DNA of 64,000 nt from Herminiimonas fonticola (GCF_003293745.1 NZ_PTLZ01000001.1:248001-312000); one strand, 5' to 3'. Positions 1 to 9,374 are shown, counted from the stretch's first letter. Notes: generated from the letters alone by a model not told the origin. A program made the numbers and translations.

Positions 1-858
1 GACGTGAAAGCAGTTTCCTTTGTTGGTTCGACACCGATTGCCGAACACATCTATACAACGGGCGCTGCTCGCAAAGGTCCGTATCCATTACGCATCCAAG
101 CGCTAGGCGGCGCGAAAAACCATTTGGTCGTGATGCCGGACGCCAACCTGGAACAGGCGGTGGATGCCTTGATAGGAGCTGCCTACGGTTCCGCCGGCGA
201 GCGTTGCATGGCTATCTCGGTGGCAGTTGCTGTCGGCAGTGTTGCGGACAAATTGGTTGCAGCCTTGATCCCTCGCGTGAAATCGCTGAAGGTAAAAAAC
301 GGGATGGAAGCCGATGCCGAAATGGGTCCGGTAGTTAGCGCCGCGCATAAAGCCAAAATCGAAGGATATATTGAGGCTGGCGTCAAGTCTGGAGCGAAGT
401 TGCTGGTAGATGGCCGTGGTTTGGTGGTGGATGGTTACAGTAAAGGATTTTTCCTCGGAGGATGTCTGTTTGATCATGTGACTCCTGACATGACTATCTA
501 TCAGGAAGAGATTTTTGGCCCGGTTTTATGCGTGGTGCGTGTACCTGATTTTGTAGCGGCACTTGAATTGGTCAATGCACATGAATTCGGCAATGGCGTG
601 GCCTTGTTCACTTCCGATGGAAATACCGCGCGCGAATTTTCACGTCGAGTTGAAATTGGTATGGTGGGTATCAATGTACCGATTCCGGTACCTATGGCCT
701 GGCATTCTTTCGGCGGCTGGAAAAGATCTATGTTTGGTGATACCCATGCCTATGGCGAAGAAGGCATCAAATTTTATACGCGTTATAAATCAATCATGCA
801 GCGCTGGCCGGAATCGATATCGAAAGGCGCGGAATTCACCATACCCACCAGCAAGTAA
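1..858 (+). CDS. mmsA: CoA-acylating methylmalonate-semialdehyde dehydrogenase, 3' part
   Basis: Aldehyde dehydrogenase superfamily enzyme that oxidises methylmalonate semialdehyde (valine or inositol breakdown) with NAD and CoA to propionyl-CoA. The gene is cut by the window start, so about 286 C-terminal residues of a roughly 500-residue family are visible. Seen: the nucleotide-site FVGST, the catalytic cysteine in GSAGERCMA (Cys codon 205-207), EEIFGPVL and the [13 protein letters not shown] block near the end. The usual ALDH glutamate motif ELGGKN is replaced by ALGGAKNH, as in CoA-dependent members, where CoA rather than water resolves the thioester; this is the main reason for preferring MmsA/IolA over other ALDHs. 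The next gene starts about 110 bp downstream on the same strand. Confidence 0.88.
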   Translation, partial: DVKAVSFVGSTPIAEHIYTTGAARKGPYPLRIQALGGAKNHLVVMPDANLEQAVDALIGAAYGSAGERCMAISVAVAVGSVADKLVAALIPRVKSLKVKNGMEADAEMGPVVSAAHKAKIEGYIEAGVKSGAKLLVDGRGLVVDGYSKGFFLGGCLFDHVTPDMTIYQEEIFGPVLCVVRVPDFVAALELVNAHEFGNGVALFTSDGNTAREFSRRVEIGMVGINVPIPVPMAWHSFGGWKRSMFGDTHAYGEEGIKFYTRYKSIMQRWPESISKGAEFTIPTSK

Positions 859-969
859 TTTGGTTCCAAGTGCAATCTGTCAGTCGACTGTAAGTACGGT
901 CGACGATGATGAGGTTTGCGCGATGCTAGGTCATCGCCCACCACATAACAATTAATAACGATAGAGACA

Positions 970-2580
970 ATGGCCGAATCCGCAGGGAAGTACGACTACA
1001 TCATAGTTGGGGCAGGGACCGCCGGTTGTGTGTTAGCCAACCGCTTGACGCAAGATCCGAATACTTCAGTTTTGCTATTGGAGGCGGGAGCCAAGGATGA
1101 TTATGGCTGGGTGCATATTCCCGTTGGTTTTCTCCGCACTGCCGACAATCCGCGTACCGATTGGCAATATCGTACCGAGGCAGATCCCGGTTTGAATGGG
1201 CGCAGCTTGCTGTACCCGAGCGGGAAAATCCTGGGCGGCTCTTCATCCATGAACGGAATGATTTATCAGCGTGGTCAGGCTCAGGATTACGATCACTGGG
1301 CAGAGTTGACTGGTGACGATAGCTGGCGCTGGGATCAGGTCTTGCCCTTGTTTAAAAAGTCGGAAGATTATGCTGAAGGTGCGAATGATTTTCGTGGCGT
1401 GCGTGGCGACTGGCGTGTTGAAAAACAGACTCTGCGCTGGGACATCCTGGATGCCTTCCGCGATGCTGCGGCACAAAGCGGCATTCCAAAGATAGATGAT
1501 TTCAATCGCGGAGCTGGCGTAGAAGGTTGCGGCTATTTCGACATTAATCAGAAAAATGGTTTGCGCCTGAATACAGCCAAGGCTTTCTTGCGAACAATTA
1601 TGCGACGCGGCAATCTGGATATCATGACCGGCTCGCATGTGAAGCGTTTGATCATTCAGCAAACAGCGCAGGGTAATGTGTGTACGGGAGTTGAGTTTGT
1701 TGGCGGAGATCGAGAGTGGACTGCCGATGTTTCACGTGAAACAATTTTGGCTGCGGGCACGTTCGGGTCGCCGCAAATATTGCAACGATCAGGCGTGGGC
1801 CCACTTGCCTCGTTGCAAAAGCACGCGATTGCACCGATACAGGATCTGCCCGGTGTAGGTGAAAACTTGCAGGATCATTTGCCGCTCAAGATGGTTTTCA
1901 AGATGAGTGGAGCAAAGTCCTTGAATACTATGGCCAAGGGTTTGCTGGGCAAGGCAGCACTCGGCTTGCAGTATATTTTGAAGAAAAATGGACCGTTAAC
2001 GACAGTGCCAGCCCCTTTGGGCGCGATGCTGCGCTCCGATTCCACGCAGTCCAGCCCTGATCTTTACTATCAAATTCAACCGTGGTCGCAGGATTCTGCT
2101 GGCGCGCCTCTGCATGATTTCCCGGCTTTTACGGTAAGCGTATCCAATTTGAAGGCAACTTCACGGGGCCGAGTTCAGATCGCGTCAGGCGATGTGATGA
2201 TGCCGCCAACGATTACATGCAATTATTTAAGTACGCCTGAAGATCAGGAAATGGCGAAAACCGCGATTCAACTGACGCGTAAAATCGCAGCTGCTCCGGC
2301 ATTGCAATCCTATGCCTTGGAAGAAATGCAGGCTAATGATGATTTGTTGCGCCAGGCAGGGGCGATTGCTTTCGCCGGAGAAAATCCGGTTGGCACTTGC
2401 AAAATGGGTAGGGCAGATGATCCATGGTCGGTCGTGGATAGCCAGTTTCGGGTGCTCGGCATTGCAGGATTGCGGGTTGCTGATGCCTCTGTGATGCCTA
2501 TCATCCCTGCCGGTGACACGAGCGCAACTACCATCATGCTTGCTGAAAAAGCCGCGAGGCTGATACGGGCGTATAGATAA
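970..2580 (+). CDS. GMC-family FAD-dependent oxidoreductase with altered active-site residues
   Basis: Glucose-methanol-choline family flavoprotein, 536 residues, predicted cytoplasmic; substrate unknown. Seen: dinucleotide fold YIIVGAGTAGCVLANRL (residues 10-26), GMC signature 1 around YPSGKILGGSSSMNG (82-96), signature 2 around GTFGSPQILQRSGVGP (263-278) and the C-terminal FAD-binding stretch DASVMPIIPAGDTSATTIM. Family knowledge: the catalytic pair is normally His in HPxGT and His or Asn in GNxNAP. Here these positions read ENPVGT (Asn472) and GDTSAT (Ser518), so a standard alcohol dehydrogenase mechanism is doubtful. A perfect parS site lies inside the gene at codons 253-258. Follows mmsA, so an alcohol-to-acid catabolic role is possible but unproven. 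Confidence 0.85.
   Translation: MAESAGKYDYIIVGAGTAGCVLANRLTQDPNTSVLLLEAGAKDDYGWVHIPVGFLRTADNPRTDWQYRTEADPGLNGRSLLYPSGKILGGSSSMNGMIYQRGQAQDYDHWAELTGDDSWRWDQVLPLFKKSEDYAEGANDFRGVRGDWRVEKQTLRWDILDAFRDAAAQSGIPKIDDFNRGAGVEGCGYFDINQKNGLRLNTAKAFLRTIMRRGNLDIMTGSHVKRLIIQQTAQGNVCTGVEFVGGDREWTADVSRETILAAGTFGSPQILQRSGVGPLASLQKHAIAPIQDLPGVGENLQDHLPLKMVFKMSGAKSLNTMAKGLLGKAALGLQYILKKNGPLTTVPAPLGAMLRSDSTQSSPDLYYQIQPWSQDSAGAPLHDFPAFTVSVSNLKATSRGRVQIASGDVMMPPTITCNYLSTPEDQEMAKTAIQLTRKIAAAPALQSYALEEMQANDDLLRQAGAIAFAGENPVGTCKMGRADDPWSVVDSQFRVLGIAGLRVADASVMPIIPAGDTSATTIMLAEKAARLIRAYR
1728..1743. promoter_or_regulatory. parS: parS centromere site inside a coding sequence
   Basis: The bases TGTTTCACGTGAAACA form a perfect 16-bp palindrome identical to the consensus chromosomal parS recognised by ParB. 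It encodes part of DVSRET in the GMC oxidoreductase. A second perfect copy lies 1.7 kb away and parA/parB are within 6 kb, so this is very unlikely to be chance. Confidence 0.93.
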
Positions 2581-2655
2581 TCGGTATTGCGGGCAGGATA
2601 GCTGATTCAATAATAATTTGTGTATGGGTAGGGCGATAAAGTGGAGTTGGTTTAA

Positions 2656-3417
2656 GTGACGGACTATGTGATTCTGGCTGCGGCCGCTTTTCTGGCGGGA
2701 ATGATAGATGCGGTGGTTGGCGGCGGTGGCTTGATCCAGATCCCGGCCTTGTTCTCGGCCTTGCCGAATGTCGCACCCGCCACACTTCTCGGCACGAGCA
2801 AGTTCGCCGGCATCTGGGGTACCGGTGCCGCTGCAGTCGGATTTGCCCGGCGAGTAAGGCTGCAGTGGAGTACTGCAGTGCCAGCCGCTAGTGCCGCATT
2901 TGCCCTGTCTTTTGCCGGTGCCTATACCGTCACGCATGTCCCGCCCGATTTTATCCGCAAGTTTTTACCTTTCATTTTGTTGGCGGTTGCCGCTTATACA
3001 TACAAGAAGAAAGACTTCGGCAGCATCCATGCGCCCCTGCATGTTGGGAGCAGGGAAAAGCTATTCGCCATTCTGGTCGGTGGCGGCATTGGTTTCTACG
3101 ATGGATTCTTTGGCCCTGGTACCGGTAGCTTTCTGGTTTTCCTGTTCGTGCGTTTCTTCGGCTTTGATTTCTTGGGGGCTTCAGCTGTAGCCAAGGTGGT
3201 GAATGTGGCCTGCAATCTTTCAGCCTTGATGTGGTTTGGTTATAGCGGACATTTGCTGTGGCAACTTGGTGTGGTGATGGCGATATGCAATGTACTCGGT
3301 TCGCTGATAGGTATCCGACTGGCGCTGAAGCACGGGACGGGTTTTGTTCGCAAGCTGTTCCTGCTGGTTGTGTCGGGCCTTATCCTGAAGACTGGATACG
3401 ATGCATTCATAGGCTGA
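2656..3417 (+). CDS. TSUP (TauE/SafE-like) membrane permease
   Basis: Predicted inner-membrane anion or sulfur-compound exporter/importer of the TauE/SafE family (253 residues, usual family length about 250). The protein is mostly hydrophobic with about eight predicted membrane segments. Two internally related halves each carry glycine-rich signatures: FLAGMIDAVVGGGGLIQIPAL at the N-terminus and GGGIGFYDGFFGPGTGSFLV in the middle (about residues 139-158). Start is GTG at 2656, 75 bp after the GMC gene, with no ATG available before the first family segment. Family members move sulfite, sulfoacetate, taurine-derived anions and others; the substrate here cannot be read from sequence. Confidence 0.85.
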   Translation: MTDYVILAAAAFLAGMIDAVVGGGGLIQIPALFSALPNVAPATLLGTSKFAGIWGTGAAAVGFARRVRLQWSTAVPAASAAFALSFAGAYTVTHVPPDFIRKFLPFILLAVAAYTYKKKDFGSIHAPLHVGSREKLFAILVGGGIGFYDGFFGPGTGSFLVFLFVRFFGFDFLGASAVAKVVNVACNLSALMWFGYSGHLLWQLGVVMAICNVLGSLIGIRLALKHGTGFVRKLFLLVVSGLILKTGYDAFIG

Positions 3418-3433
3418 AGATGGGGTGGTGGAT

Positions 3434-3449
3434 TGTTTCACGTGAAACA
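3434..3449. promoter_or_regulatory. parS: parS centromere site upstream of mnmG
   Basis: Second perfect TGTTTCACGTGAAACA palindrome, in the 131-bp gap between the TSUP gene and mnmG, about 3.3 kb before parA. Its flanks extend the symmetry by one base on each side. It would nucleate ParB loading and spreading over this region. Confidence 0.95.
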
Positions 3450-3508
3450 AAAATCCATCTAATTCAAAGGTAAAACAGGGTTGCGGCGAAATAATCGCAA
3501 AAAGACTT

Positions 3509-3514
3509 TATAAT
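3509..3514 (+). promoter_or_regulatory. Possible -10 element of the mnmG promoter
   Basis: A perfect TATAAT lies 35 bp before the mnmG start codon. No convincing -35 hexamer sits 17 bp upstream, so only the -10 element is called. Confidence 0.4.
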
Positions 3515-3548
3515 CTCGCCTCTGCTTACCGTCTCATCGAGGCGCATT

Positions 3549-5486
3549 ATGATCTTTCCTACCAAATTTGATGTCATTGTTGTCGGCGGCGGTCACGCCG
3601 GGACCGAGGCTGCGCTCGCTTCTGCGCGCATGGGCCAATCGACGCTTCTGCTTTCGCACAATATAGAAACGCTGGGACAAATGTCCTGCAACCCGTCCAT
3701 AGGCGGTATCGGCAAAGGCCATCTGGTCAAGGAAGTCGATGCGATGGGCGGCGCGATGGCGATCGCTACGGATGAGGCGGGTATTCAATTCCGTATCCTG
3801 AATTCATCCAAAGGCCCTGCTGTACGCGCGACCCGTGCGCAAGCTGATCGTATTTTGTACAAGCAGGCGATCCGTTCACGCCTGGAAAACCAGCCAAATC
3901 TGTGGTTGTTCCAGCAGGCAGTGGATGACTTGTTGGTTGAGGGTGATCGCGTCGTCGGTGCCGTGACGCAAGCCGGGATTCAGTTCCGCGCGCGCGCGGT
4001 AGTGCTGACAGCCGGGACCTTCCTCGATGGCAAGATCCATATCGGCATGAATAACTATTCGGCCGGCAGGGCAGGTGATCCACCGGCAATTTCGTTGTCG
4101 GCACGTCTGAAAGAATTGAAGCTGCCGCAAGGTCGTTTGAAAACCGGTACGCCACCACGGATCGATGGTCGTTCTATCGACTTCTCCGTGATGCAGGAAC
4201 AACCGGGTGATCTGGATCCGATTCCGGTCTTTTCAGTAATGGGTTCGGTGGCTATGCATCCTAAGCAGATGCCGTGCTGGATTACGCATACCAATGAAAA
4301 AACCCACGATCTGATTCGTGGTGGTCTGGATCGCAGCCCGATGTACACCGGCGTGATCGAAGGTGTCGGCCCGCGCTATTGCCCATCGATAGAAGACAAG
4401 ATACATCGCTTCGCCGGCAAGGAGTCGCACCAGATTTTCCTCGAGCCGGAAGGCTTGACCACCAACGAATATTATCCAAACGGGATTTCGACCAGCTTGC
4501 CATTCGACGTGCAACTGGCACTGGTGCAATCGATGCGCGGCCTCGAGCATGCGCATATCTTGCGTCCTGGTTATGCGATTGAATATGACTACTTTGATCC
4601 ACGCGGTTTGAAGGCCTCGCTGGAAACCAAGGTTATCCAGGGCTTGTTCTTTGCCGGCCAGATCAACGGTACCACCGGCTACGAAGAAGCCGCAGCGCAA
4701 GGCATGTTGGCGGGTATCAATGCCGCTTTGCAAACGCAAGAGCGCGATGCATGGACGCCGCGTCGCGACGAAGCTTATCTCGGCGTGTTGGTCGACGACC
4801 TGATTACCAAGGGTGTGCTGGAGCCGTACCGCATGTTTACCAGCCGTGCCGAATACCGTTTGAGCTTGCGTGAAGACAACGCCGACATGCGTTTGACCGA
4901 GATCGGGCGTCAGCTTGGTTGCGTTGGCGACGCGCAATGGGCGATGTTTGAAACCAAGCGCGAAGCCGTTGCGCGCGAGCTTGAGCGCCTGCGTTCGACT
5001 TGGGTCAGTCCGCGCATTCTGGCTGAAACAGAAGCTGAACGTGTGCTTGGTAAAGGGATAGAGCGAGAGTATGCACTTGCAGACTTGTTGCGTCGCCCGA
5101 ACGTCAGCTACGAAACCTTGATGAGTTTGAAGGGCGTAGATGGCCAGGATCTGGGTGGCCCGGGCGTCGCGGAAGAGGCTGTGCGCGAGCAAGTCGAGAT
5201 CCAGTTGAAGTACGCCGGTTACATCGACAGACAGGCAAAAGAAGTTGAGCGCCACGATCACTATGAAAACCTGAAGTTGCCAAGCGAGTTCGATTACATG
5301 GCCGTCAAAGGCTTGTCTATCGAAGTGCGTCAAAAGCTAACCAAGCAAAGACCGGAAACATTGGGTCAGGCTTCGCGCATTTCCGGCGTCACGCCGGCAG
5401 CGATTTCATTGATGCTGGTGCATTTGAAAAAAGGTGGTTTCAAGGAATTCGCTGCTGTGCCAACTACAAATGAAGCTGCTGCATGA
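3549..5486 (+). CDS. mnmG: tRNA uridine-5-carboxymethylaminomethyl modification enzyme MnmG (GidA)
   Basis: FAD-dependent partner of MnmE that builds the cmnm5 group on the wobble uridine of several tRNAs. 645 residues, full length. Seen: Rossmann FAD site [21 protein letters not shown] (residues 10-30), the two family signatures [15 protein letters not shown] and [16 protein letters not shown], and the conserved cysteine in MPCWITHTN used in catalysis. Its last bases overlap the rsmG start (ATGA), so the two are translationally coupled. The mnmG-rsmG-parAB-atp order is the classic origin-proximal arrangement of proteobacteria. MnmE is not in the window. Confidence 0.98.
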   Translation: MIFPTKFDVIVVGGGHAGTEAALASARMGQSTLLLSHNIETLGQMSCNPSIGGIGKGHLVKEVDAMGGAMAIATDEAGIQFRILNSSKGPAVRATRAQADRILYKQAIRSRLENQPNLWLFQQAVDDLLVEGDRVVGAVTQAGIQFRARAVVLTAGTFLDGKIHIGMNNYSAGRAGDPPAISLSARLKELKLPQGRLKTGTPPRIDGRSIDFSVMQEQPGDLDPIPVFSVMGSVAMHPKQMPCWITHTNEKTHDLIRGGLDRSPMYTGVIEGVGPRYCPSIEDKIHRFAGKESHQIFLEPEGLTTNEYYPNGISTSLPFDVQLALVQSMRGLEHAHILRPGYAIEYDYFDPRGLKASLETKVIQGLFFAGQINGTTGYEEAAAQGMLAGINAALQTQERDAWTPRRDEAYLGVLVDDLITKGVLEPYRMFTSRAEYRLSLREDNADMRLTEIGRQLGCVGDAQWAMFETKREAVARELERLRSTWVSPRILAETEAERVLGKGIEREYALADLLRRPNVSYETLMSLKGVDGQDLGGPGVAEEAVREQVEIQLKYAGYIDRQAKEVERHDHYENLKLPSEFDYMAVKGLSIEVRQKLTKQRPETLGQASRISGVTPAAISLMLVHLKKGGFKEFAAVPTTNEAAA

Positions 5487-6145
5487 AGAGTTTTGATAGG
5501 GCGGCGCTGACCGCGATGTTGGCTGATGGTGCAAAAGGTTTGTCGCTGAATTTAAGCGAAGCACAAATTGCCAGGCTGATTGATTACCTGGCTTTGATGT
5601 CCAAATGGAACTCCGTCTATAACCTGACTGCTGTGCGCGATCCGGTGCAGATGGTGACACAACATTTGCTGGATTCGCTGGCGGCGGTTTCTGCCTTCGA
5701 GGGCGCAAAGAATGTGCTGGATGTCGGTGCCGGTGGCGGCTTGCCGGGCATCGTACTGGCCATCTGGGCGGCGGAAGCACAACCAGAAATGCGCGTGTCC
5801 ATGATAGACACGGTGCACAAGAAAACCGCATTCCTGACGCAAGTCAAAGCGGAACTTGGCTTGAGCAATGTGAATGTGTACACCGCGCGCGTCGAGCAGT
5901 GGCAAGCGCCGCAGAAATTCGATGTGATTACGTCACGCGCATTTGCAGAGCTGAGCGACTTCGTGAATTGGTCCGGCCACTTGCTGGCCGACGATGGCGA
6001 ATTTATCGCCTTGAAGGGCGTCTCGCCGGATGCCGAAGTGGCGCATTTGCCTACTGGTTGGACAGTAAGAGAGGTGCGTGCCTTGCAAGTGCCGACCTTG
6101 CAGGCTGAGCGTCATTTGATTTTCATTGCAAGGGCTGTGTCATGA
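5483..6145 (+). CDS. rsmG: 16S rRNA (guanine527-N7)-methyltransferase RsmG (GidB)
   Basis: SAM-dependent methyltransferase that makes m7G527 in 16S rRNA; loss gives low-level streptomycin resistance in other bacteria. 220 residues, normal length. Seen: SAM motif [19 protein letters not shown] at about residues 74-91, and the family segment [20 protein letters not shown] before it. Start overlaps the mnmG stop by 4 bp and its own stop overlaps the lipocalin start by 4 bp, indicating one transcript with coupled translation. Confidence 0.97.
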   Translation: MKSFDRAALTAMLADGAKGLSLNLSEAQIARLIDYLALMSKWNSVYNLTAVRDPVQMVTQHLLDSLAAVSAFEGAKNVLDVGAGGGLPGIVLAIWAAEAQPEMRVSMIDTVHKKTAFLTQVKAELGLSNVNVYTARVEQWQAPQKFDVITSRAFAELSDFVNWSGHLLADDGEFIALKGVSPDAEVAHLPTGWTVREVRALQVPTLQAERHLIFIARAVS

Positions 6146-6690
6146 AAAAACTTCTTGTGCTAACTGCTTTGGTGTTTGCGGGTTTCAGCAATCTGGCGTT
6201 GTCACAAGAAGTTCGTACGGTCGCGAATGTTGACCTTACGCGTTACGTTGGTAACTGGTATGAAGTCGCGCGCTTTCCGAATCATTTCCAAAAGGATTGT
6301 GCCGCCAACGTTACTGCGCAATATAACAAGCGTGCAGACGGCGAGATCGATGTCATCAATCGATGCAAGAAAGCAGATGGAAAAATTGACGAAGTGGTCG
6401 GTCGCGCCCGCGTCGATAATTCTCAAACGAATGCAAAACTGAAAGTGAGTTTTGCATCGAACTGGTTGAACTGGTTGCCTTTCATTTGGGCCGATTACTG
6501 GATCATCGATTTGGCACAGGATTATTCGCTGGTCGCAGTGAGTGATGCATCGCGCGATTATCTGTGGGTCTTGTCGCGTACGCCTGGCATAGCCGATGCT
6601 GATTACGAGGCGCTGGTTAATCGTGTAACGGCGCAAGGATTCGATACCGCCAGGCTGGTGAAAACAGTGCAGGAAAAAGCAGCAAAGTAA
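6142..6690 (+). CDS. blc: Lipocalin (Blc-like), exported
   Basis: Lipocalin-fold protein of the bacterial Blc/apolipoprotein-D group, proposed to bind lysophospholipids or fatty acids in the periplasm. 182 residues. Seen: a signal peptide with hydrophobic core LLVLTALVFAGFSNLALS followed by QEV, the lipocalin GxW motif in GNWYEVARFPNHFQ (about 36-49) and the later strand motif YSLVAVSDASRDYLWVLSR. Unlike E. coli Blc there is no lipobox cysteine, so a soluble periplasmic form cleaved by signal peptidase I is expected. The 4-bp overlap with rsmG is an unusual setting for an envelope protein. The gene symbol is by family likeness. Confidence 0.9.
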   Translation: MKKLLVLTALVFAGFSNLALSQEVRTVANVDLTRYVGNWYEVARFPNHFQKDCAANVTAQYNKRADGEIDVINRCKKADGKIDEVVGRARVDNSQTNAKLKVSFASNWLNWLPFIWADYWIIDLAQDYSLVAVSDASRDYLWVLSRTPGIADADYEALVNRVTAQGFDTARLVKTVQEKAAK

Positions 6691-6786
6691 GGAGAGCTTT
6701 ACATCAGCGGTTTGTCGCAACAGCGATAGGTACTGATGTTTTTGAATGACCCTCGCATCAGATTGACCACTAACTAAAACGAGAAC

Positions 6787-7557
6787 ATGGCAAAAATATT
6801 TTGCGTCGCCAATCAAAAAGGCGGCGTCGGTAAAACGACTACCGCAGTCAATCTGGCAGCAGCTCTTGCACAATTGAATCAACGCGTACTACTGGTGGAT
6901 CTTGATCCGCAAGGTAATGCAACGATGGGGGCCGGCATTAACAAGGCCGAGTTGAAGTCATCGATTTATGAAGTGCTGCTCGGCATGGCCGATGTGAACA
7001 CAGCGCGCGTGACATCGGAAGCCTCCAAGTTCGATGTGCTGCCAGCCAATCGCGAACTGGCAGGTGCTGAGGTTGAAATGGTTGAACTCGATAATCGTGA
7101 AAAGCGCTTGAAGGATGCGCTGGCCGTAGTCGATGCCGAATACGATTTCATGTTGATCGATTGCCCGCCGGCCTTGTCCATGCTGACCTTGAATGGTTTG
7201 TGCGCAGCGCACGGCGTGATCATTCCTATGCAGTGTGAATACTACGCACTCGAAGGTTTGTCTGATCTGGTCAATACGATCAAGAAGGTGCACGCGAAAC
7301 TGAATACGGATTTGAAGATCATCGGTTTGCTGCGCGTGATGTTCGATCCACGCATGACCTTGTCACAGCAGGTCTCGGCGCAACTGGAACAGCATTTCGG
7401 CGACAAGGTATTCAAGACCATCATCCCGCGCAATGTACGTCTGGCGGAAGCGCCGTCTTACGGTATGCCGGGTATCAACTTCGATCCGGCGTCCAAGGGT
7501 GCGCAAGCGTATCTGACCTTCGGCGCGGAAATGGTTGAACGCATTAAAACGATATAG
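6787..7557 (+). CDS. parA: Chromosome partitioning ATPase ParA (Soj)
   Basis: Deviant-Walker ATPase that forms the DNA-bound gradient along which ParB-parS complexes segregate. 256 residues, the short chromosomal type without an N-terminal DNA-binding extension. Seen: Walker A KGGVGKTTTAVNLA at residues 10-23, LLVDLDPQGNATMG, and the Walker B region FMLIDCPPALSMLTLN. Starts 96 bp after the lipocalin and is followed by parB at 86 bp; the two parS sites lie a few kb upstream. Confidence 0.97.
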   Translation: MAKIFCVANQKGGVGKTTTAVNLAAALAQLNQRVLLVDLDPQGNATMGAGINKAELKSSIYEVLLGMADVNTARVTSEASKFDVLPANRELAGAEVEMVELDNREKRLKDALAVVDAEYDFMLIDCPPALSMLTLNGLCAAHGVIIPMQCEYYALEGLSDLVNTIKKVHAKLNTDLKIIGLLRVMFDPRMTLSQQVSAQLEQHFGDKVFKTIIPRNVRLAEAPSYGMPGINFDPASKGAQAYLTFGAEMVERIKTI

Positions 7558-7643
7558 GCAATGCGGTATCGATAAATACTTTGCGAAGAATCGGGCGTAC
7601 TACACGCGCCACTTCGCTAAACGAACGATGTGAGTCAGGAATT

Positions 7644-8543
7644 ATGGTTACGAAAAAACAAAAAGGTTTGGGTCGCGGTCTGGATGCATTGCTGGGCGGC
7701 GCGACTGATTTCAACGAAGCGATTGCCGCGATTCCTGGTGCGCCTTCGATATTACAAGTCACCGACATGCAAGCCGGTAAGTATCAGCCGCGTACACGCA
7801 TGGACGAAGGTGCATTGAATGAGCTTGCCGCATCGATCAAGGCGCAAGGTTTGTTGCAAGCGATCCTGGTGCGTCCAATTACATCAAGCAATGGCAATCC
7901 ACGGTACGAAATCATTGCGGGCGAACGTCGCTTCCGTGCGGCGCAAATTGCCGGTTTGACCGAAGTGCCGGTACTGGTTAAGGAAGTCGACGACGAAGCA
8001 ACCGCCGCGATGGCGCTGATTGAAAATATCCAGCGCGAAGATTTGAACCCATTGGAAGAAGCGCAGGGCATACATCGTTTGATCGCTGATTTCAATTTCA
8101 CGCATGAACAAGCTGCGACATCTGTCGGACGTTCGCGCAGTGCGGTTTCCAATCTCTTGCGTTTGCTGAATCTGGCCAAGCCAGTGCAAACCATGTTGAT
8201 GGCCGGCGATATCGATATGGGCCACGCCCGTGCTCTGCTGGCAGTGGATAGCGCGACGCAAATCAATCTGGCGAATCAGGTTGTGGCCAAGCGCATGTCG
8301 GTACGTGAAGCAGAAAAACTGGTGGTGCGTTCCACGCTGGAGCAATCAGGTGGTAACAAGCCGCGTGCCAACGGCAAGGAAAAATCGCGCGATATCACGC
8401 GCCTGGAAGAAGAGTTGTCCGACGCATTGGCAAGCCAGGTTGTGATCAAGCTGGGCGCAAAAAACAAGGGCCAGTTGATCATAGACTTTGCGGATCTGGA
8501 TGCGCTGGATGGCATCATTTCCAAATTGCGCGAAACTACCTGA
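7644..8543 (+). CDS. parB: Chromosome partitioning protein ParB (Spo0J)
   Basis: CTP-dependent DNA clamp that loads at parS, spreads along DNA and stimulates ParA. 299 residues from the chosen start MVTKKQKGLGRGLDALLGG, which matches the conserved family N-terminus; a longer in-frame reading from 7581 adds 21 residues without family likeness. Seen: YQPRTRMDEGALNELAASIK, the CTP-binding box GERRFRAAQIAGL, a helix-turn-helix region around THEQAATSVGRSRSAVSNLL and a C-terminal dimerisation domain. A purine-rich CAGGAA sits just upstream of the ATG. Confidence 0.97.
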   Translation: MVTKKQKGLGRGLDALLGGATDFNEAIAAIPGAPSILQVTDMQAGKYQPRTRMDEGALNELAASIKAQGLLQAILVRPITSSNGNPRYEIIAGERRFRAAQIAGLTEVPVLVKEVDDEATAAMALIENIQREDLNPLEEAQGIHRLIADFNFTHEQAATSVGRSRSAVSNLLRLLNLAKPVQTMLMAGDIDMGHARALLAVDSATQINLANQVVAKRMSVREAEKLVVRSTLEQSGGNKPRANGKEKSRDITRLEEELSDALASQVVIKLGAKNKGQLIIDFADLDALDGIISKLRETT

Positions 8544-8581
8544 ACGCCAGGCAAAAAACAATCAAGCCGGAGCAGGGCGCA

Positions 8582-9175
8582 ATGCCAGACCTTTCAAGCA
8601 GCCTGCCGTTGGGTAGCGCATCAAAATCAACGCCATCTCATACGATCCTGATCTTGCCCGGCTTGGGCAACTCAGGGGCCGGCCATTGGCAAACGCAATG
8701 GGAAGCGACCATGCCCAATGTCGTGCGCGTACAACAGCGGGAATGGGATGCGCCGCAACGTAGTGTGTGGGTTGAGACGCTGAATACAGCGCTACTTGAT
8801 ATGGACGGTACTGTGATTCTGGTTGCCCATAGTCTGGGTTGTGCGCTGGTGGCGTGGTGGGCGATGGAATACGGACATGCCGCACATGCGAACAAGATCG
8901 CCGGGGCATTGTTGGTGGCACCGGCCGATGTTGAGCAAGCCGATTTGCCGGCCTCGGCTACCGGGTTTGCCCCTATGCCACGCCTGCGGCTGCCATTCAA
9001 AGCCATCGTCGTCGCTTCATCCGACGATGAGTGGTGCGCGTTGCCAAAAGCGAAATCTTTTGCTTCCGACTGGGATGCGCAATTCATTTCGATTGGCGCT
9101 TTGGGCCATATCAATGCGCAAAGCAATCTTGGTGACTGGCCGCAAGGACGTGAATATCTGGCAGCGTTGGCATAA
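8582..9175 (+). CDS. Small alpha/beta hydrolase (RBBP9/YdeN family)
   Basis: Serine hydrolase of the short RBBP9/YdeN group, 197 residues, predicted cytoplasmic; substrate unknown. Seen: the oxyanion-region LILPGLGNSGAGHWQ near residues 23-37, nucleophile elbow VAHSLGCALV with Ser84, a late acidic residue in VVASSDDEWC and the catalytic His in ALGHINAQSNLGDWPQG close to the C-terminus, so the triad looks complete. It begins 39 bp after parB on the same strand and could be read through from parAB, but has no functional link to it. Confidence 0.85.
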   Translation: MPDLSSSLPLGSASKSTPSHTILILPGLGNSGAGHWQTQWEATMPNVVRVQQREWDAPQRSVWVETLNTALLDMDGTVILVAHSLGCALVAWWAMEYGHAAHANKIAGALLVAPADVEQADLPASATGFAPMPRLRLPFKAIVVASSDDEWCALPKAKSFASDWDAQFISIGALGHINAQSNLGDWPQGREYLAALA

Positions 9176-9252
9176 GGCAAATATTCGCGCCAGAGGATAG
9201 GCCAATGTCATTGAACGGTCATTAAGACCTCGATTTTTCCCCAAGCAAACGT

Positions 9253-9282
9253 TTGACGGTGCACAAGGAAAGCCCTTATAAT
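9253..9282 (+). promoter_or_regulatory. Sigma-70 promoter of the ATP synthase operon
   Basis: TTGACG at 9253-9258 and a perfect TATAAT at 9277-9282, separated by 18 bp. It lies about 90 bp before atpI in an otherwise gene-free 199-bp gap, so it most likely drives the whole atp operon. Confidence 0.7.
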
Positions 9283-9374
9283 CCCGTGGCTTCATGGAAC
9301 GCACGACTTAATTCACTCCAGTCCGAATAGCTAGATCGCAAGATCGCCAAAGGACTGCCCCATTTGGACCCAGT

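Noticed and set aside
4233-5333. 366-codon open frame antisense to mnmG
   Set aside because: Lies wholly inside a clear mnmG gene; composition and lack of family likeness mark it as a shadow frame.
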